A stretch of 44,461 nt of DNA from an uncultured Erysipelotrichaceae bacterium (GCA_944327135.1 CALVGQ010000083.1:1-44461); one strand, 5' to 3'; positions 31,886-41,128 are shown, counted from the stretch's first letter. Notes: generated from the sequence alone by a model not told the origin. Translations and numbers: made by a program.

Positions 31886-33479
31886 ATTAGGTTTCTGTCT
31901 TCGTCTGCAGTTTCGGATTATGTTGAATCAGTCCGCGGGTCGGCTTGGAAATCGAAAGAAAAGGACGAAAAATGGATTTGTTGTGCTGATTGCGGGATTG
32001 CTGATCTATCTTTCGGTCTATTACAGTTTAATGCTATTGAACAGTTTTCCACCTGGATATGAATCGCTGCTGATCCTGCTGATGAGCTTAGCTGGGGTAT
32101 CGATGGTCTTTTTTGTTTCAATTCAGCTAGCACAGGGAACTTTGTTTGCTTTTCGTGATTTTGATTTTTTAATGGCTCTTCCGGTTTCCAGAGCGGTCAT
32201 CATGATCAGCAAGATCGTCTCTTTTTTATTGATCTGCTATGGTTATTGCGGTTTTATTTTTCTTCCGGCGGCAGTCCTTTACGGAGTCCATGTTTCGGCA
32301 GGTTTTTCGACCTATCTGATTGTGGGAGTTGGCTTTTTATTTCTTCCGCTAATTCCGATGGCCCTTTCAAGTATCCTGGCGCTGGCAATCCGAATTTTGG
32401 CAGGACGGAGCCGGTGGCAGTCTTTGGTAAGCAATCTGATGTCGTTTGCTTTGTTTTTGATCGTCTTTGCGGGAAGCATGGCTCTTTCTTTCTCTTCTGA
32501 AGGGCTGATTGCGATTGAACCCGATCGATTCTTGAGCCAGCTGACGCGTTTTTTGCCTTTTGTTGGATGGTATGCGAAAGCGGTCATTGAAACGAATTAT
32601 ATGGCTTTAGCAGGTTCTGTGCTGATGTCGGCAGGGGCCTTTGGGCTGTTTGTAGCTCTTTTCAATAAGACGTTTATCCGTGTCAACAGCAATCTTCAGG
32701 AAGGGTATCATGTCCGCAATTATCGGTTAAAAAGATTAAAACGACAGGGAATATTTCAGACTTTGTTTAAAAAAGAGCTGAAAAAGTTTTTAAGTAATTT
32801 TATGTATGTGATGAATATGGCCATTGGACAGATTTTGTTGGCAGTCGGAGCAATCTATGTTCTTTTGAATAAAGATGAATTTCTGACACTGACGGCGAGT
32901 TTGCCTTCGCTGCAGGCTCAGGAGGTCACTTCTTCTATTTTCACTTTAGTTGTGGCTTTGATTCTCTTTTTTGGATTGATGTCGAACACAGCAGCAGTAA
33001 GCCTTTCTTTGGAGGGAAAGAATTTTTGGATTCTTCGCTCGCTTCCGATTCGTCCAGAAGAATGTTTCATGGCCAAAGTTGCCGTCAATGCGGTGGTGAT
33101 CATTCTGCCGTCCTGGATCACTTTGCTGCTTTCGGCAGTGGCTTTTGATTTTACGATTTGGATGATTTTGGAGGCCTTGAGCGTGATTGTCGCTTTAGGT
33201 TTCTTTGTTGGGATGTTGGGATTGATGATTAATCTGCTATTCCCACGGCTTGATTTTGATCGAGAAATTTTGGTCATCAAACAGAGTGCGGCATCCTTTA
33301 TAGCAGTATTGGGCGGTGTACTGTTGGGAATAGCTTGTTTTTATCTGCTGTTTCAGGGTGCGGCCAGAATAGAACCCCTTCTTCTTGTTGGAGGGGTGGG
33401 ATTAGGTTTTGTTTTGTTGGATCTGATTTTATGGAGGCTTTTGACGAGTCTTGGAGTACGATTGTTTAATAAGCTGTAA
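31875..33479 (+). CDS. ABC-2 type transporter permease
   Basis: This 534-residue integral membrane protein overlaps the ATPase gene by 11 bases. About twelve hydrophobic segments are visible, in two halves split by a polar loop at about 275-310 (NYRLKRLKRQGIFQTLFKKE). The segment FRDFDFLMALPVSRAVIM and the matching late segment KNFWILRSLPIRPEECFM are the cytoplasmic coupling motifs common in large ABC-2/YtrF- or PutE-like permeases of Firmicutes. It probably exports a lipid, peptide or drug. A strong terminator follows. Confidence 0.9.
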   Translation: MLNKLGFCLRLQFRIMLNQSAGRLGNRKKRTKNGFVVLIAGLLIYLSVYYSLMLLNSFPPGYESLLILLMSLAGVSMVFFVSIQLAQGTLFAFRDFDFLMALPVSRAVIMISKIVSFLLICYGYCGFIFLPAAVLYGVHVSAGFSTYLIVGVGFLFLPLIPMALSSILALAIRILAGRSRWQSLVSNLMSFALFLIVFAGSMALSFSSEGLIAIEPDRFLSQLTRFLPFVGWYAKAVIETNYMALAGSVLMSAGAFGLFVALFNKTFIRVNSNLQEGYHVRNYRLKRLKRQGIFQTLFKKELKKFLSNFMYVMNMAIGQILLAVGAIYVLLNKDEFLTLTASLPSLQAQEVTSSIFTLVVALILFFGLMSNTAAVSLSLEGKNFWILRSLPIRPEECFMAKVAVNAVVIILPSWITLLLSAVAFDFTIWMILEALSVIVALGFFVGMLGLMINLLFPRLDFDREILVIKQSAASFIAVLGGVLLGIACFYLLFQGAARIEPLLLVGGVGLGFVLLDLILWRLLTSLGVRLFNKL

Positions 33480-33490
33480 GAGAAAAACGA

Positions 33491-33535
33491 AGCAGGTAGC
33501 ACAAAATGTAATCTGATGGAGCTACCTGCTTTTTC
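33491..33535 (+). terminator. Terminator of the ABC-2 operon
   Basis: AGCAGGTAGC pairs perfectly with GCTACCTGCT across a 20-base loop, followed by five T. Confidence 0.85.
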
Positions 33536-33840
33536 TTGTTTGTTTTTTACTGATCTGTCTGTTTAATGCTTTTCTTCCTGTTGGTCCCCGGTTCGTTTTT
33601 ATAAGGGGGTGAATTCCTGTTAGCTGCAGCGCTGGCACGGGATCCAGTCCATCGAGGATGATATGCATGCAAGAGATCCTTTTGTTTGTGATCATCCATA
33701 TTTTATCAGAATCGAGAAAATACACATTTAATTTGTTTCCTTGCTAATTTGGATTTTGTACTGCTGGCGGACATGCTGGATGCCTTCATCTTCATTGTTG
33801 CTGTGCCGTATGGCAGTTTATTTATCGATGCAGAATGAAA
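33536..33840. other. Gene-poor gap between the ABC-2 operon and proS
   Basis: I see no convincing gene in these roughly 300 bases. A 67-codon minus-strand frame (33522-33725, GTG start, basic C-terminal end) runs into the terminator stem and matches no family I know. A plus-strand frame around 33750-33835 lacks a start. The stretch may hold remnants of a lost gene. Confidence 0.5.
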
Positions 33841-33885
33841 AAAAATAGAGCCTTCAGATCAATTTTTCTGAAGGCTCTTTCTTTT
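33841..33885 (-). terminator. Terminator of proS
   Basis: AGAGCCTTCAG and CTGAAGGCTCT form an 11-bp stem with a ten-base loop. On the minus strand it is followed by a T-run. Confidence 0.88.
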
Positions 33886-33894
33886 AGTGGAATT

Positions 33895-35589
33895 TTACTG
33901 AGCTATTCTATTTTTCAGCAACGATAGGATCTGGTCCATTGAAATTTCTTCGGTCTGATCGCTGTTGCGGGCTTTAAATTCAACAATGCCTTCCTGAATC
34001 TTTTTGCCGATCGTAATTCGGAAGGGGATTCCAATCAAATCCATATCCTTGAATTTTACGCCAGGTCTTTCGTCGCGATCATCCAGCAGCACTTCAATAC
34101 CTGCATGATTTAACTGATCATACAGCTGGCTAGCCGCCTCCATTTGTGCTGCATCTTTGGTTGCGATGATCACAATGGCCACCTGGTAAGGGGCAATGTT
34201 GATTGGCCAAAGAATTCCCTGATCATCATGGTTTTGTTCAACGATGGCAGCCATGCAGCGGCCCACTCCAATACCATAGGATCCCATCCAGACCGGGTTA
34301 AGATGGTTGTTTTGATCCAGATATTCTAGGTTCATCGCTTTGGAGTATTTGGTTCCCAGCTTAAAGGTATTGCCGACCTCGATCCCTTTTTTAAAATAGA
34401 TGCGTCCGCCACAGACTGGACAGCGATCTCCTTCTTGGATGTTGCGGATATCAGCAACCGTCATGGCTGTGAAATCTTCCAGATTGCAGTTGAGGTAATG
34501 GTAGCCGGTTTGGTTAGCTCCGATAATGAAGTTTTCCATGGCGGCGACTTCCTGATCCAAAATTACAGGGCAATCAATACCAACAGGACCAGCAAAACCA
34601 ACCTGGGCATGGGTTACAGAGAGGACCATTTCCGGATCAGCCAATTCGATGTTGGCTGCCTGAAGCAGCTTGCGTACCTTCGTTTCGTTGATTTCACGAT
34701 CACCGCGAACCATGCAGGCAATTGGTTTTCCATCCACGTTATAAATCAGTGTTTTGACAAACTGGTGGACGTCGCGATGAAGAAACGCGGTGACCTCTTC
34801 GATCGTTCGAGCATGAGGAGTTTCTATCAGGGTTAATTTTTCATGGGGCTGAGGATCTTTCTTTTCAGGTGCGGCGCAGGAAGCGACCTCTAAATTGCTG
34901 GAAAGGTCACAATGATCGCACAGGACCAATACGTCTTCACCGATTTCAGTGACGGCCTGAAATTCTTCTGATAACAGTCCGCCCATCACTCCTGTATCTG
35001 CCTTGACGATCCGATAGTTCAAACCCATTCGATCAAAGGCATGAATATAGGCCTCATACATTTTCTGATAAGCCAGATCCATTCCCGCTTCATCCACATC
35101 AAAGGTGTAGGAATCTTTCATCACGAATTCTCTTACACGAATTAAGCCGAAGCGCGGCCTTGGCTCATCACGGAATTTGGTTTGAAACTGATAAATTGAA
35201 AACGGCATGTCTTTGTAAGAGCGGATCTTCATCTGGGCTGCGGTGGCAAAGAGTTCTTCATGAGTTGGTCCCAGTACAAAGGATTTATTGAAACGATCCT
35301 TCAGAGTGAACATACTGTTGCCGAAGTTGGCCCGGCGTCCTGATGCAATATAGACTTCTTCCGGGATCAGAGCCGGCATCGACAGCTCCTGAGCCCCTGC
35401 AGCATTCATCTCTTCACGGATGATTTTTTCAATCTTATTGAAGACACGGTAGCCCATTGGAAGCATCATATAAACGCCGGCTGAACTTTTCTTGATCATT
35501 CCAGCACGACAGAGAAGGTTTCCGCTGGTCGAATCTTCATCCTTGACATTTTCTCGCAGAGTATAGAAAAAACTTTGTTTTAATTTCAT
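33895..35589 (-). CDS. proS: Prolyl-tRNA synthetase, bacterial type with editing domain
   Basis: This 564-residue class II synthetase starts at the ATG giving MKLKQSFFYTLREN, behind GAGGAG; a longer in-frame version would run through its own promoter. Class II motifs: GVYMMLPMGYRV (motif 1), FRDEPRPRFGLIRVREFVMKD split as motif 2, and GSYGIGVGRCMAAIVEQ (motif 3). The YbaK-like editing insertion lies at about 220-390 (VKTLIYNVDGKPIACMVRGD). This is the bacterial rather than the archaeal-type ProRS. It is on the strand opposite most neighbours and transcribed alone; no T-box is seen in its short leader. Confidence 0.97.
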   Translation of the reverse strand: MKLKQSFFYTLRENVKDEDSTSGNLLCRAGMIKKSSAGVYMMLPMGYRVFNKIEKIIREEMNAAGAQELSMPALIPEEVYIASGRRANFGNSMFTLKDRFNKSFVLGPTHEELFATAAQMKIRSYKDMPFSIYQFQTKFRDEPRPRFGLIRVREFVMKDSYTFDVDEAGMDLAYQKMYEAYIHAFDRMGLNYRIVKADTGVMGGLLSEEFQAVTEIGEDVLVLCDHCDLSSNLEVASCAAPEKKDPQPHEKLTLIETPHARTIEEVTAFLHRDVHQFVKTLIYNVDGKPIACMVRGDREINETKVRKLLQAANIELADPEMVLSVTHAQVGFAGPVGIDCPVILDQEVAAMENFIIGANQTGYHYLNCNLEDFTAMTVADIRNIQEGDRCPVCGGRIYFKKGIEVGNTFKLGTKYSKAMNLEYLDQNNHLNPVWMGSYGIGVGRCMAAIVEQNHDDQGILWPINIAPYQVAIVIIATKDAAQMEAASQLYDQLNHAGIEVLLDDRDERPGVKFKDMDLIGIPFRITIGKKIQEGIVEFKARNSDQTEEISMDQILSLLKNRIAQ

Positions 35590-35614
35590 AAATGTAATCT
35601 CCTCAACTTTCATG

Positions 35615-35642
35615 ATTATAGCATAAATTCGCTGGTTTTGAA
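35615..35642 (-). promoter_or_regulatory. Promoter of proS
   Basis: On the minus strand TTCAAA, 16 bases, then TGCTATAAT with an extended -10. The leader is only about 20 bases. Confidence 0.7.
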
Positions 35643-35698
35643 GGGTAAACACGTCTATTTTCATTTCGCTTGGCATACATTGCAGTGAGGTGAAGCAG

Positions 35699-35914
35699 AT
35701 GAAAAACAGAAAGAAACCGATTTTTGGAAGAATTGTTCAAAATAAGCTGAGTTCGGTTCGTTATTTGGAAAGCGTCAGTGTTGGCTTGACTCCTGGAACC
35801 GAAGTAATTCTTCTTGGAAAAACGCCTTTTCAGGATTATATGCTGGTCCAGGTACATAAGAAAATTTTTGCAATTCCTTCAGAAATGATTGAAAAAATTG
35901 AGGTTTTGCCATGA
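35699..35914 (+). CDS. feoA: FeoA-family SH3-like protein
   Basis: This 71-residue protein starts at the ATG after GTGAGG. It has the FeoA core: SVRYLESVSVGLTPGTEVILLGKTP, shown in two parts as LESVSVGLTPG and TEVILLGKTP, ending FAIPSEMIEKIEVLP. FeoA is the small cytosolic partner of the ferrous-iron transporter FeoB. The stop overlaps the feoB start (ATGA), which supports the assignment strongly. It diverges from proS. Confidence 0.85.
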   Translation: MKNRKKPIFGRIVQNKLSSVRYLESVSVGLTPGTEVILLGKTPFQDYMLVQVHKKIFAIPSEMIEKIEVLP

Positions 35915-37752
35915 AAACCGTGGCTTTTGTTGGAAATCCAAATGTTGGGAAAAGCGCTTTGATCAATCTTTTAGCGGACAGCGATTTGAAGGTTGGCAAC
36001 TGGAGCGGAGTAACGACTGAAAAAATAGAAGCAGAATATGAGTATGGCCGAGAAACCTACCGCTGTGTTGATCTTCCAGGATTGTATGGTTTTAATGGAA
36101 AAAAGGATGAGGAGCGTATTACGCAGCAATACTTGGAGACTACTCCAGTAGATTGCTTGGTTAATGTGGTCGACAGTAGCTGTCTTTTGAATAATTTATA
36201 TTGTACTTTGCAATGCCGGCAGTTTCAAATTCCAATCGTACTGGTTTTGAATTTTGAGGATGAGCGGCTTCGAAACGGCATTTGGATTGATACTCAGGCG
36301 ATTGCCCGGCGACTGAGTGTTCCATTGATTCAGATGAGTGCGCTCGACTCTTCACAATGCCTTTCTTTAAAAGAACTTATTCGACGACAGGCTCAAAGTC
36401 AGGTTACTTACCGACCGCTATTGGATCGGGATACAGATCAGCTGCTGACAGCATGGATGAATCGGCAGAATTTAGATTTCAAGGAGGGGCTTCGACAATT
36501 TGAACAAAAGTATCCACAGCGGATGATTCAGTGTCGAAGCCAGGCGGTTCAGTCTTTTGCCCGTTACGTTTCTTCCAAAGATCCGCGGCAGCTGAAAATC
36601 AGCCGTCAGCTGGATACAATCATGCTGCATCCGCTTTGGGGTTATCCTTTGGCAGCCATTTTTTTGCTTTTGACGTGTTCACTGGTTTTTTTGGGAAGCA
36701 AGCCGCTGGTATGGGGAATCTCATTATTATTCAAAGGTTTTTTTTGGATTCTTGCTCCGCTTTTAAAAGCGCTTCCTTTGCTATTGCAGCAGCTGATCCT
36801 GGATGGTTTTTTAGGAGCGATGCAGGCGATTCTTTCCTTTGTTCCTTTGTTAGGGCTGCTTTATGGGATGATCGCTGTTCTGGAAGAAAGCGGATATATG
36901 GCTCGAATTGCTTTGCTGGCGGATCGGATCATGCGGATTTTCCATCTGTCTGGGAAGGCCATGATCAGCCTTTTACTGGGATTTGGCTGCAATGTTCCGG
37001 CAATTGCTTCATGTGGAGCCTTGGAGAATGAAAAAATGCGTCGGAAAACCGCTTTGTTGATTCCCTTGATGAGCTGCGGAGGAAGATTGCCGATCTATTT
37101 CTTTTTTATTGATACCTTTTTTAAAGGGCAGCAGGTTTTGATATTATTTATTCTTTATGGAACCGGTGTTTTGCTGGCTGGTTTTGGATCGCTGCTTTTA
37201 GACTATAAGGAAAAAAAAGAGGATGCGTATTTTGAACCGCAGATGATGGAATTGCCTTGTTATCGATTGCCGCGGCTGGAAATTGTCTGGAAAAAAGTAA
37301 AAAAAGAATGTCAATCTTTTTTAACGAAGACCTTCACGATGGTTTTGTGGGTGTTGCTGATCCTTTGGGCACTCATGCATATTCCATTGGGACCGGTTGA
37401 AAACAGTTTGTTAGCCCAATTTGCTAAAAAAATCAGTTTTCTTTTTATTCCGCTGGGGTTTGGACGATATTGGCAGCTGGTCGCTTCTTTGTTTCCTGCA
37501 CTGATTGCTAAGGAGTCGGTTGTTGCGTTTTTGCTGATGCTTAGTCCAGATCTGTCTTTTCTTCCGGCAGGGGAGAAAATCGTTGCGCTGAGCTTCATGC
37601 TGTATTGTCTATGTACGGTTCCTTGTATAATGACCTGCTCGATCCAAATTCAAAAATATGGATGGAAGCAGGGCCTTCAATCACTTCTTGGGATGCTTTT
37701 GCTTCCTTATTTGCTTTGCTTTTTTGTGAACCAGCTGTTTTCAGTGCTATAA
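35911..37752 (+). CDS. feoB: Ferrous iron transport protein B, short form
   Basis: This 613-residue membrane GTPase imports Fe2+. The G domain has VGNPNVGKSAL (G1 at 8-15), LPGLYGFNG (G3) and VLNFEDE (NxxD G4). A helical GDI-like region follows, then the permease with about eight to ten helices: SGYMARIALLADRIMR, GFGCNVPAIASCGALENEKM (core Cys motif), LMSCGGRLPIYFFF, and AKESVVAFLLML. At 613 residues it is at the short end (usual about 650-800), mainly from compact loops; all core motifs are present. Translationally coupled to feoA. No FeoC gene follows. Confidence 0.95.
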   Translation: MKTVAFVGNPNVGKSALINLLADSDLKVGNWSGVTTEKIEAEYEYGRETYRCVDLPGLYGFNGKKDEERITQQYLETTPVDCLVNVVDSSCLLNNLYCTLQCRQFQIPIVLVLNFEDERLRNGIWIDTQAIARRLSVPLIQMSALDSSQCLSLKELIRRQAQSQVTYRPLLDRDTDQLLTAWMNRQNLDFKEGLRQFEQKYPQRMIQCRSQAVQSFARYVSSKDPRQLKISRQLDTIMLHPLWGYPLAAIFLLLTCSLVFLGSKPLVWGISLLFKGFFWILAPLLKALPLLLQQLILDGFLGAMQAILSFVPLLGLLYGMIAVLEESGYMARIALLADRIMRIFHLSGKAMISLLLGFGCNVPAIASCGALENEKMRRKTALLIPLMSCGGRLPIYFFFIDTFFKGQQVLILFILYGTGVLLAGFGSLLLDYKEKKEDAYFEPQMMELPCYRLPRLEIVWKKVKKECQSFLTKTFTMVLWVLLILWALMHIPLGPVENSLLAQFAKKISFLFIPLGFGRYWQLVASLFPALIAKESVVAFLLMLSPDLSFLPAGEKIVALSFMLYCLCTVPCIMTCSIQIQKYGWKQGLQSLLGMLLLPYLLCFFVNQLFSVL

Positions 37753-37753
37753 T
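37724..37753 (+). promoter_or_regulatory. Promoter of the acetyltransferase gene
   Basis: TTGTGA, 18 bases, then TGCTATAAT (extended -10), overlapping the end of feoB. Confidence 0.65.
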
Positions 37754-37785
37754 ACTAAACAGAAAGAACAAAAGAGGAATAAACA

Positions 37786-38355
37786 GTGAAACCTATTCTT
37801 GAAACAGCACGCCTTTTTCTTCGTGAAATGGAAGAAACGGACTGGACTTCTTTGCAAATGATTCATGGAGATCCTGTAACGATGGCGGCCTATGAGCATG
37901 CGTTCAGTGAGGATGAAATTTACCAGTGGCTGCAAAAAAATCAGCAGCGTTACAAGCAAGATGGAATCGGTCTGTGGGCGGTAATTTTAAAGGACCGCAA
38001 TGAGATGATTGGCGAGTGCGGATTGACCTGGCAGCCAGTAGAAAATCGAAGGGTGCTTGAAGTGGGTTATTTGTTTAACCGTAATTTTTGGCATCATGGC
38101 TATGCGACGGAAGCTGCGTGGGCTTGCTGTGACTTTGCGTTTACCGAACTTGGCGCAGAGGAGGTTTATTCGATCATTCGGGACAGCAATGAAGCTTCTA
38201 GAAAAGTGGCGCTTCGAAACGGAATGCAAAAACAGGGACAATGGATCAAATATTATTATGGTTTACAGATGCCTCATGACCTTTTTCGGATAACGAAAGA
38301 ACAATGGCAAAAAAGAAATAAATTGAAAAAAATGGTTTACAAGACTGTGAAATAG
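37786..38355 (+). CDS. GNAT acetyltransferase, RimJ/RimL-like
   Basis: This 189-residue protein uses a GTG start behind AGAGGA. Standard GNAT landmarks: ILETARLFLREMEETDW at the N-terminus, MIGECGLTW, EVGYLFNRNFWHHGYATEAA (acetyl-CoA loop, in the form HHGYATEA), and IRDSNEASRKVALRNGM. Similar proteins acetylate ribosomal N-termini or small molecules; the actual acceptor is unknown. Single gene, followed directly by tRNA-Pro. Confidence 0.92.
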   Translation: MKPILETARLFLREMEETDWTSLQMIHGDPVTMAAYEHAFSEDEIYQWLQKNQQRYKQDGIGLWAVILKDRNEMIGECGLTWQPVENRRVLEVGYLFNRNFWHHGYATEAAWACCDFAFTELGAEEVYSIIRDSNEASRKVALRNGMQKQGQWIKYYYGLQMPHDLFRITKEQWQKRNKLKKMVYKTVK

Positions 38356-38364
38356 GATTAAAAT
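38336..38364 (+). promoter_or_regulatory. Promoter of tRNA-Pro
   Basis: TTTACA, 17 bases, TAAAAT, overlapping the end of the acetyltransferase gene and ending 11 bases before the tRNA. Confidence 0.6.
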
Positions 38365-38375
38365 AATGTCGTTGT

Positions 38376-38452
38376 CGGGATGTAGCACAGCTTGGTAGTG
38401 CACTTCGTTCGGGACGAAGGGGTCGCGTGTTCAAATCACGTCATCCCGACCA
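38376..38452 (+). tRNA. tRNA-Pro (anticodon CGG)
   Basis: A 77-base cloverleaf with encoded CCA. The acceptor CGGGATG pairs with CATCCCG. The anticodon stem CTTCG/CGAAG encloses loop TTCGGGA, giving CGG at 34-36 (reads CCG) and G37 as usual for tRNA-Pro. The T-loop is TTCAAAT. A terminator follows. Confidence 0.96.
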
Positions 38453-38464
38453 TGATAGAGGATT

Positions 38465-38513
38465 AATCTGCAAAATGAAAGGATGTTGTCCTGAATGATG
38501 CAGATTTTTTTTA
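38465..38513 (+). terminator. Terminator after tRNA-Pro
   Basis: AATCTGCA pairs with TGCAGATT, with an inner AGGA/TCCT hairpin, followed by a T-run. Confidence 0.8.
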
Positions 38514-38615
38514 TTGGATCAAAAGAAATTTTGGATAGTTTTCAGCGTTTTTCTTACGATTTTTTAGAATGATGGGATGACAGCATTTAGAATGAAAAAA
38601 ATTTCATTTTGTATC

Positions 38616-38644
38616 TTTACAAGTTTCGGTGAAATGACTATAAT
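38616..38644 (+). promoter_or_regulatory. Promoter of guaB
   Basis: TTTACA, 17 bases, TATAAT, 34 bases before the start codon. No purine riboswitch core was recognised in the short leader. Confidence 0.82.
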
Positions 38645-38678
38645 AACAACAATATCAAGGGAAAAGGAGAGGAAATAA

Positions 38679-40196
38679 ATGGCTTATTATTACGAAGAGG
38701 CATCTCACACATTCAGTGAATATTTGTTGGTTCCGGGATATTCTGGAGAAGATTGTGTGCCCAATGCAGTCAGTTTGAAAACACCGCTGGTGAAGTACCG
38801 CAAAGGTCAGGAAACCTGTCCGATTACGATGAATATTCCAATGGTCAGTGCGATCATGCAGTCTGTCTCTGGACCGGACATGGCCATCGCGTTAGCCAAA
38901 GAAGGCGGAATTTCTTTTATTTTCGGATCCCAAAGCATTGAGAATCAGGCGGCGATGGTTTCTAAAGTCAAGAATACCAAGGCTGGTTTTGTAACTAGTG
39001 ATTCCAATGTTATGCCGGATACGACCTTACGGGAAGTTCTGGAATTGAAAGAAAAGACGGGGCATAGTACGATGCCGGTTACCGCAGACGGTAAGCCAAA
39101 TGGAAAATTGCTTGGAATTATCACCGAACGGGATTATCGTTTGTCCCGGATGAGCCTGGATGTGACCGTAAAGGAATTTATGACTCCGTTTGAAAAACTG
39201 ATCGTGGCCTCTGACCGGGACAGTCTGTCTGATTGTAATGATATCATCTGGGAACATAAGCTCAATTCTCTTCCGGTTATTGATAAGGATGGCAATCTTT
39301 GTTATTTGGTTTTCCGCAAAGATTACGATTCCCACAAAGATCACCCATTGGAATTGCTGGATGAACAGAAGCGGTTTATCGTCGGCGCAGGAATCAATAC
39401 GCGGGATTACGCCGAGCGTGTGCCTGCTTTGGTGGAAGCGGGAGTCGATGTGCTGTGCATTGATTCTTCGGAAGGCTTTACCTGCTGGCAAAAAAATACT
39501 TTGGCCTGGATCCGTGAACATTATGGAGATACCGTAAAAGTTGGTGCGGGAAATGTTGTGGATCGTGACGGTTTCCGATTTTTAGCCGAAGCAGGTGCGG
39601 ATTTCATTAAAATCGGGATTGGCGGCGGTTCGATCTGCATTACCCGAGAAACCAAGGGAATCGGACGTGGTCAGGCTACCGCAGTCATTGAAGTCGCAAA
39701 AGCGCGTGATGAATACTATCAGGAAACGGGAATTTATATTCCGATTTGCTCCGACGGTGGGATCGTTTATGATTATCACATCACCTTGGCTTTGGCCATG
39801 GGTGCAGATTTCGTCATGCTGGGACGGTATTTCAGTCGTTTTGAAGAAAGTCCGACGAACAAGGTCTTGATCAATGGCAGCTTCATGAAAGAATATTGGG
39901 GAGAAGGAAGCAATCGGGCACGGAACTGGCAGCGCTATGATTTGGGCGGCGATGCAAAGCTGAAATTTGAAGAAGGGGTGGATTCCTATGTTCCTTATGC
40001 GGGAACTTTAAAAGAAAATGTTGGAGTGACCCTGAACAAGATTCGTTCTACGATGTGCAACTGCGGGGCCCTCTCCATTCCGCAATTGCAGGAAAAAGCC
40101 CGTCTGACATTAGTCTCGGCAACTTCGATCGTTGAGGGCGGAGCTCATGATGTGCTGGTCAAGGATCAGAATAATTCGAATAATATGAATAAATAA
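38679..40196 (+). CDS. guaB: IMP dehydrogenase (variant form)
   Basis: This 505-residue enzyme oxidises IMP to XMP, the committed step of guanine nucleotide synthesis. The barrel is interrupted by two CBS domains (about 95-215; [34 protein letters not shown]). The catalytic loop is [20 protein letters not shown] with Cys320; the usual form is GPGSICTTRxVAGVGVPQ, so the segment after the Cys is divergent. The flap region has ARNWQRYD, and the C-terminus ends with [20 protein letters not shown]. This looks like a distinct IMPDH subgroup. AAAGGAGAGG precedes the ATG. Confidence 0.93.
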   Translation: MAYYYEEASHTFSEYLLVPGYSGEDCVPNAVSLKTPLVKYRKGQETCPITMNIPMVSAIMQSVSGPDMAIALAKEGGISFIFGSQSIENQAAMVSKVKNTKAGFVTSDSNVMPDTTLREVLELKEKTGHSTMPVTADGKPNGKLLGIITERDYRLSRMSLDVTVKEFMTPFEKLIVASDRDSLSDCNDIIWEHKLNSLPVIDKDGNLCYLVFRKDYDSHKDHPLELLDEQKRFIVGAGINTRDYAERVPALVEAGVDVLCIDSSEGFTCWQKNTLAWIREHYGDTVKVGAGNVVDRDGFRFLAEAGADFIKIGIGGGSICITRETKGIGRGQATAVIEVAKARDEYYQETGIYIPICSDGGIVYDYHITLALAMGADFVMLGRYFSRFEESPTNKVLINGSFMKEYWGEGSNRARNWQRYDLGGDAKLKFEEGVDSYVPYAGTLKENVGVTLNKIRSTMCNCGALSIPQLQEKARLTLVSATSIVEGGAHDVLVKDQNNSNNMNK

Positions 40197-40230
40197 AACA
40201 AGCTATATTGTGTGACATATATCAGCTTAT

Positions 40231-40259
40231 TTGACAAGATATTATAAAATATTTATAAT
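40231..40259 (+). promoter_or_regulatory. Consensus promoter of the loaP polysaccharide locus
   Basis: TTGACA, 17 bases, TATAAT: perfect. It gives a leader of about 290 bases before loaP. Confidence 0.9.
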
Positions 40260-40265
40260 TATTGC

Positions 40266-40555
40266 GTATTTGTCAAAAATCCGAACAAAAGGGGGATTAG
40301 GATACTGATAAATGAATTGATTGAAAGCTGATAGTTGTTTCGGCACTTTGGCAGAAGATCAAGGATATATTTTCATCTGCTCTGATAATAGATCAGGGTA
40401 GGGGAAGTATATCCTTTTTTTTGTTTTTATGTGGTTTTAAGTATAAAAAAACAACGCTAGTCAGCAATAAAAGTAGTTAGATAAAAGTTTCTTGGTGTAA
40501 AGATTTTTTAGACAGATTGAAGAATAGAACGCTAACAGAAACTCGAAATGAGGGG
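40266..40555 (+). promoter_or_regulatory. Long leader with intrinsic terminator upstream of loaP
   Basis: The leader contains a terminator at 40361-40422: AAGGATATA pairs with TATATCCTT, an inner CTGAT/ATCAG hairpin lies within, and eight T follow. Upstream of it, about 40325-40360 may hold another small hairpin. Transcription must pass this terminator to reach the sugar genes, which fits LoaP/NusG-type processive antitermination. The rest of the leader shows no other gene. Confidence 0.7.
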
Positions 40556-41080
40556 ATGGACATTCAAAAAACATGGTATGTCCTTTTTGTACGGAGTCAA
40601 GATGAATATAAAGTTTGTAAGTATTTATGTGAGTTTCATTTGAATGCATTCGTGCCAAAAATGAAAGTTCTGCATCGCAAAAATGGGGTTAAAACGTTAG
40701 TTGAAAAAATGATGTTTCCTAATTATGTCTTTGTAGAAAGCGAATTGGAACAAAATGAATTTGTGGATCAATTAAATTTATTGAAAAAAAGAGGCCTTCA
40801 GTCAATAAAACTGCTGAAATTTGATCATTTAGGAACCCCGGCTCTTCGGCCGGAAGAAATGTTGTATTTGAGTCGTTTATTAAATGAAGAGAAAGTGATG
40901 GATCATTCAATTGGAATTATTGAAGGAGGAAAAACAATAATTACAGAGGGACCTTTAAAAGGAATGGAGAATACGATCATCAAAATTGATCGGCATAAAC
41001 GAAGAGCTCTAATCGAGCTGATGATTTGCAATCAGCCGACCAGGGTCAATGTTTCGCTAGAGATTATCAGCAAAATCTGA
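40556..41080 (+). CDS. loaP: LoaP-like NusG-family transcription antiterminator
   Basis: This 174-residue protein is a specialised NusG paralogue. The NGN domain begins TWYVLFVRSQDEYKVCKYL, then AFVPKMKVLHRKNG and MMFPNYVFVES. The C-terminal KOW domain carries ITEGPLKGMENTIIKIDRHK. The KNGV and MMFPNYVFVES patterns are typical of LoaP proteins, which bind RNA polymerase and a leader RNA element to let transcription read through terminators in polysaccharide and polyketide clusters. The start is uncertain: ATG 40556 lies directly on GAGGGG; an in-frame TTG is at 40517. It heads the exopolysaccharide locus, with a terminator in its own leader. Confidence 0.85.
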   Translation: MDIQKTWYVLFVRSQDEYKVCKYLCEFHLNAFVPKMKVLHRKNGVKTLVEKMMFPNYVFVESELEQNEFVDQLNLLKKRGLQSIKLLKFDHLGTPALRPEEMLYLSRLLNEEKVMDHSIGIIEGGKTIITEGPLKGMENTIIKIDRHKRRALIELMICNQPTRVNVSLEIISKI

Positions 41081-41128
41081 TATTGATTAGTATGAATTGC
41101 TTTAAGAGGAAAGGGGGGAAAAGGTTTT

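Noticed and set aside
33522-33725. 67-codon minus-strand frame after the ABC-2 permease
   Set aside because: It ends inside a terminator stem, starts with GTG at poor spacing and matches nothing known.
36531-37031. 166-codon frame in another phase within feoB
   Set aside because: It overlaps the conserved permease region of feoB and has no independent start signals.
35690-37752. Frameshift or truncation of feoB because of its short length
   Set aside because: All G motifs and permease core motifs are present in order and the frame is continuous; short loops explain the length.
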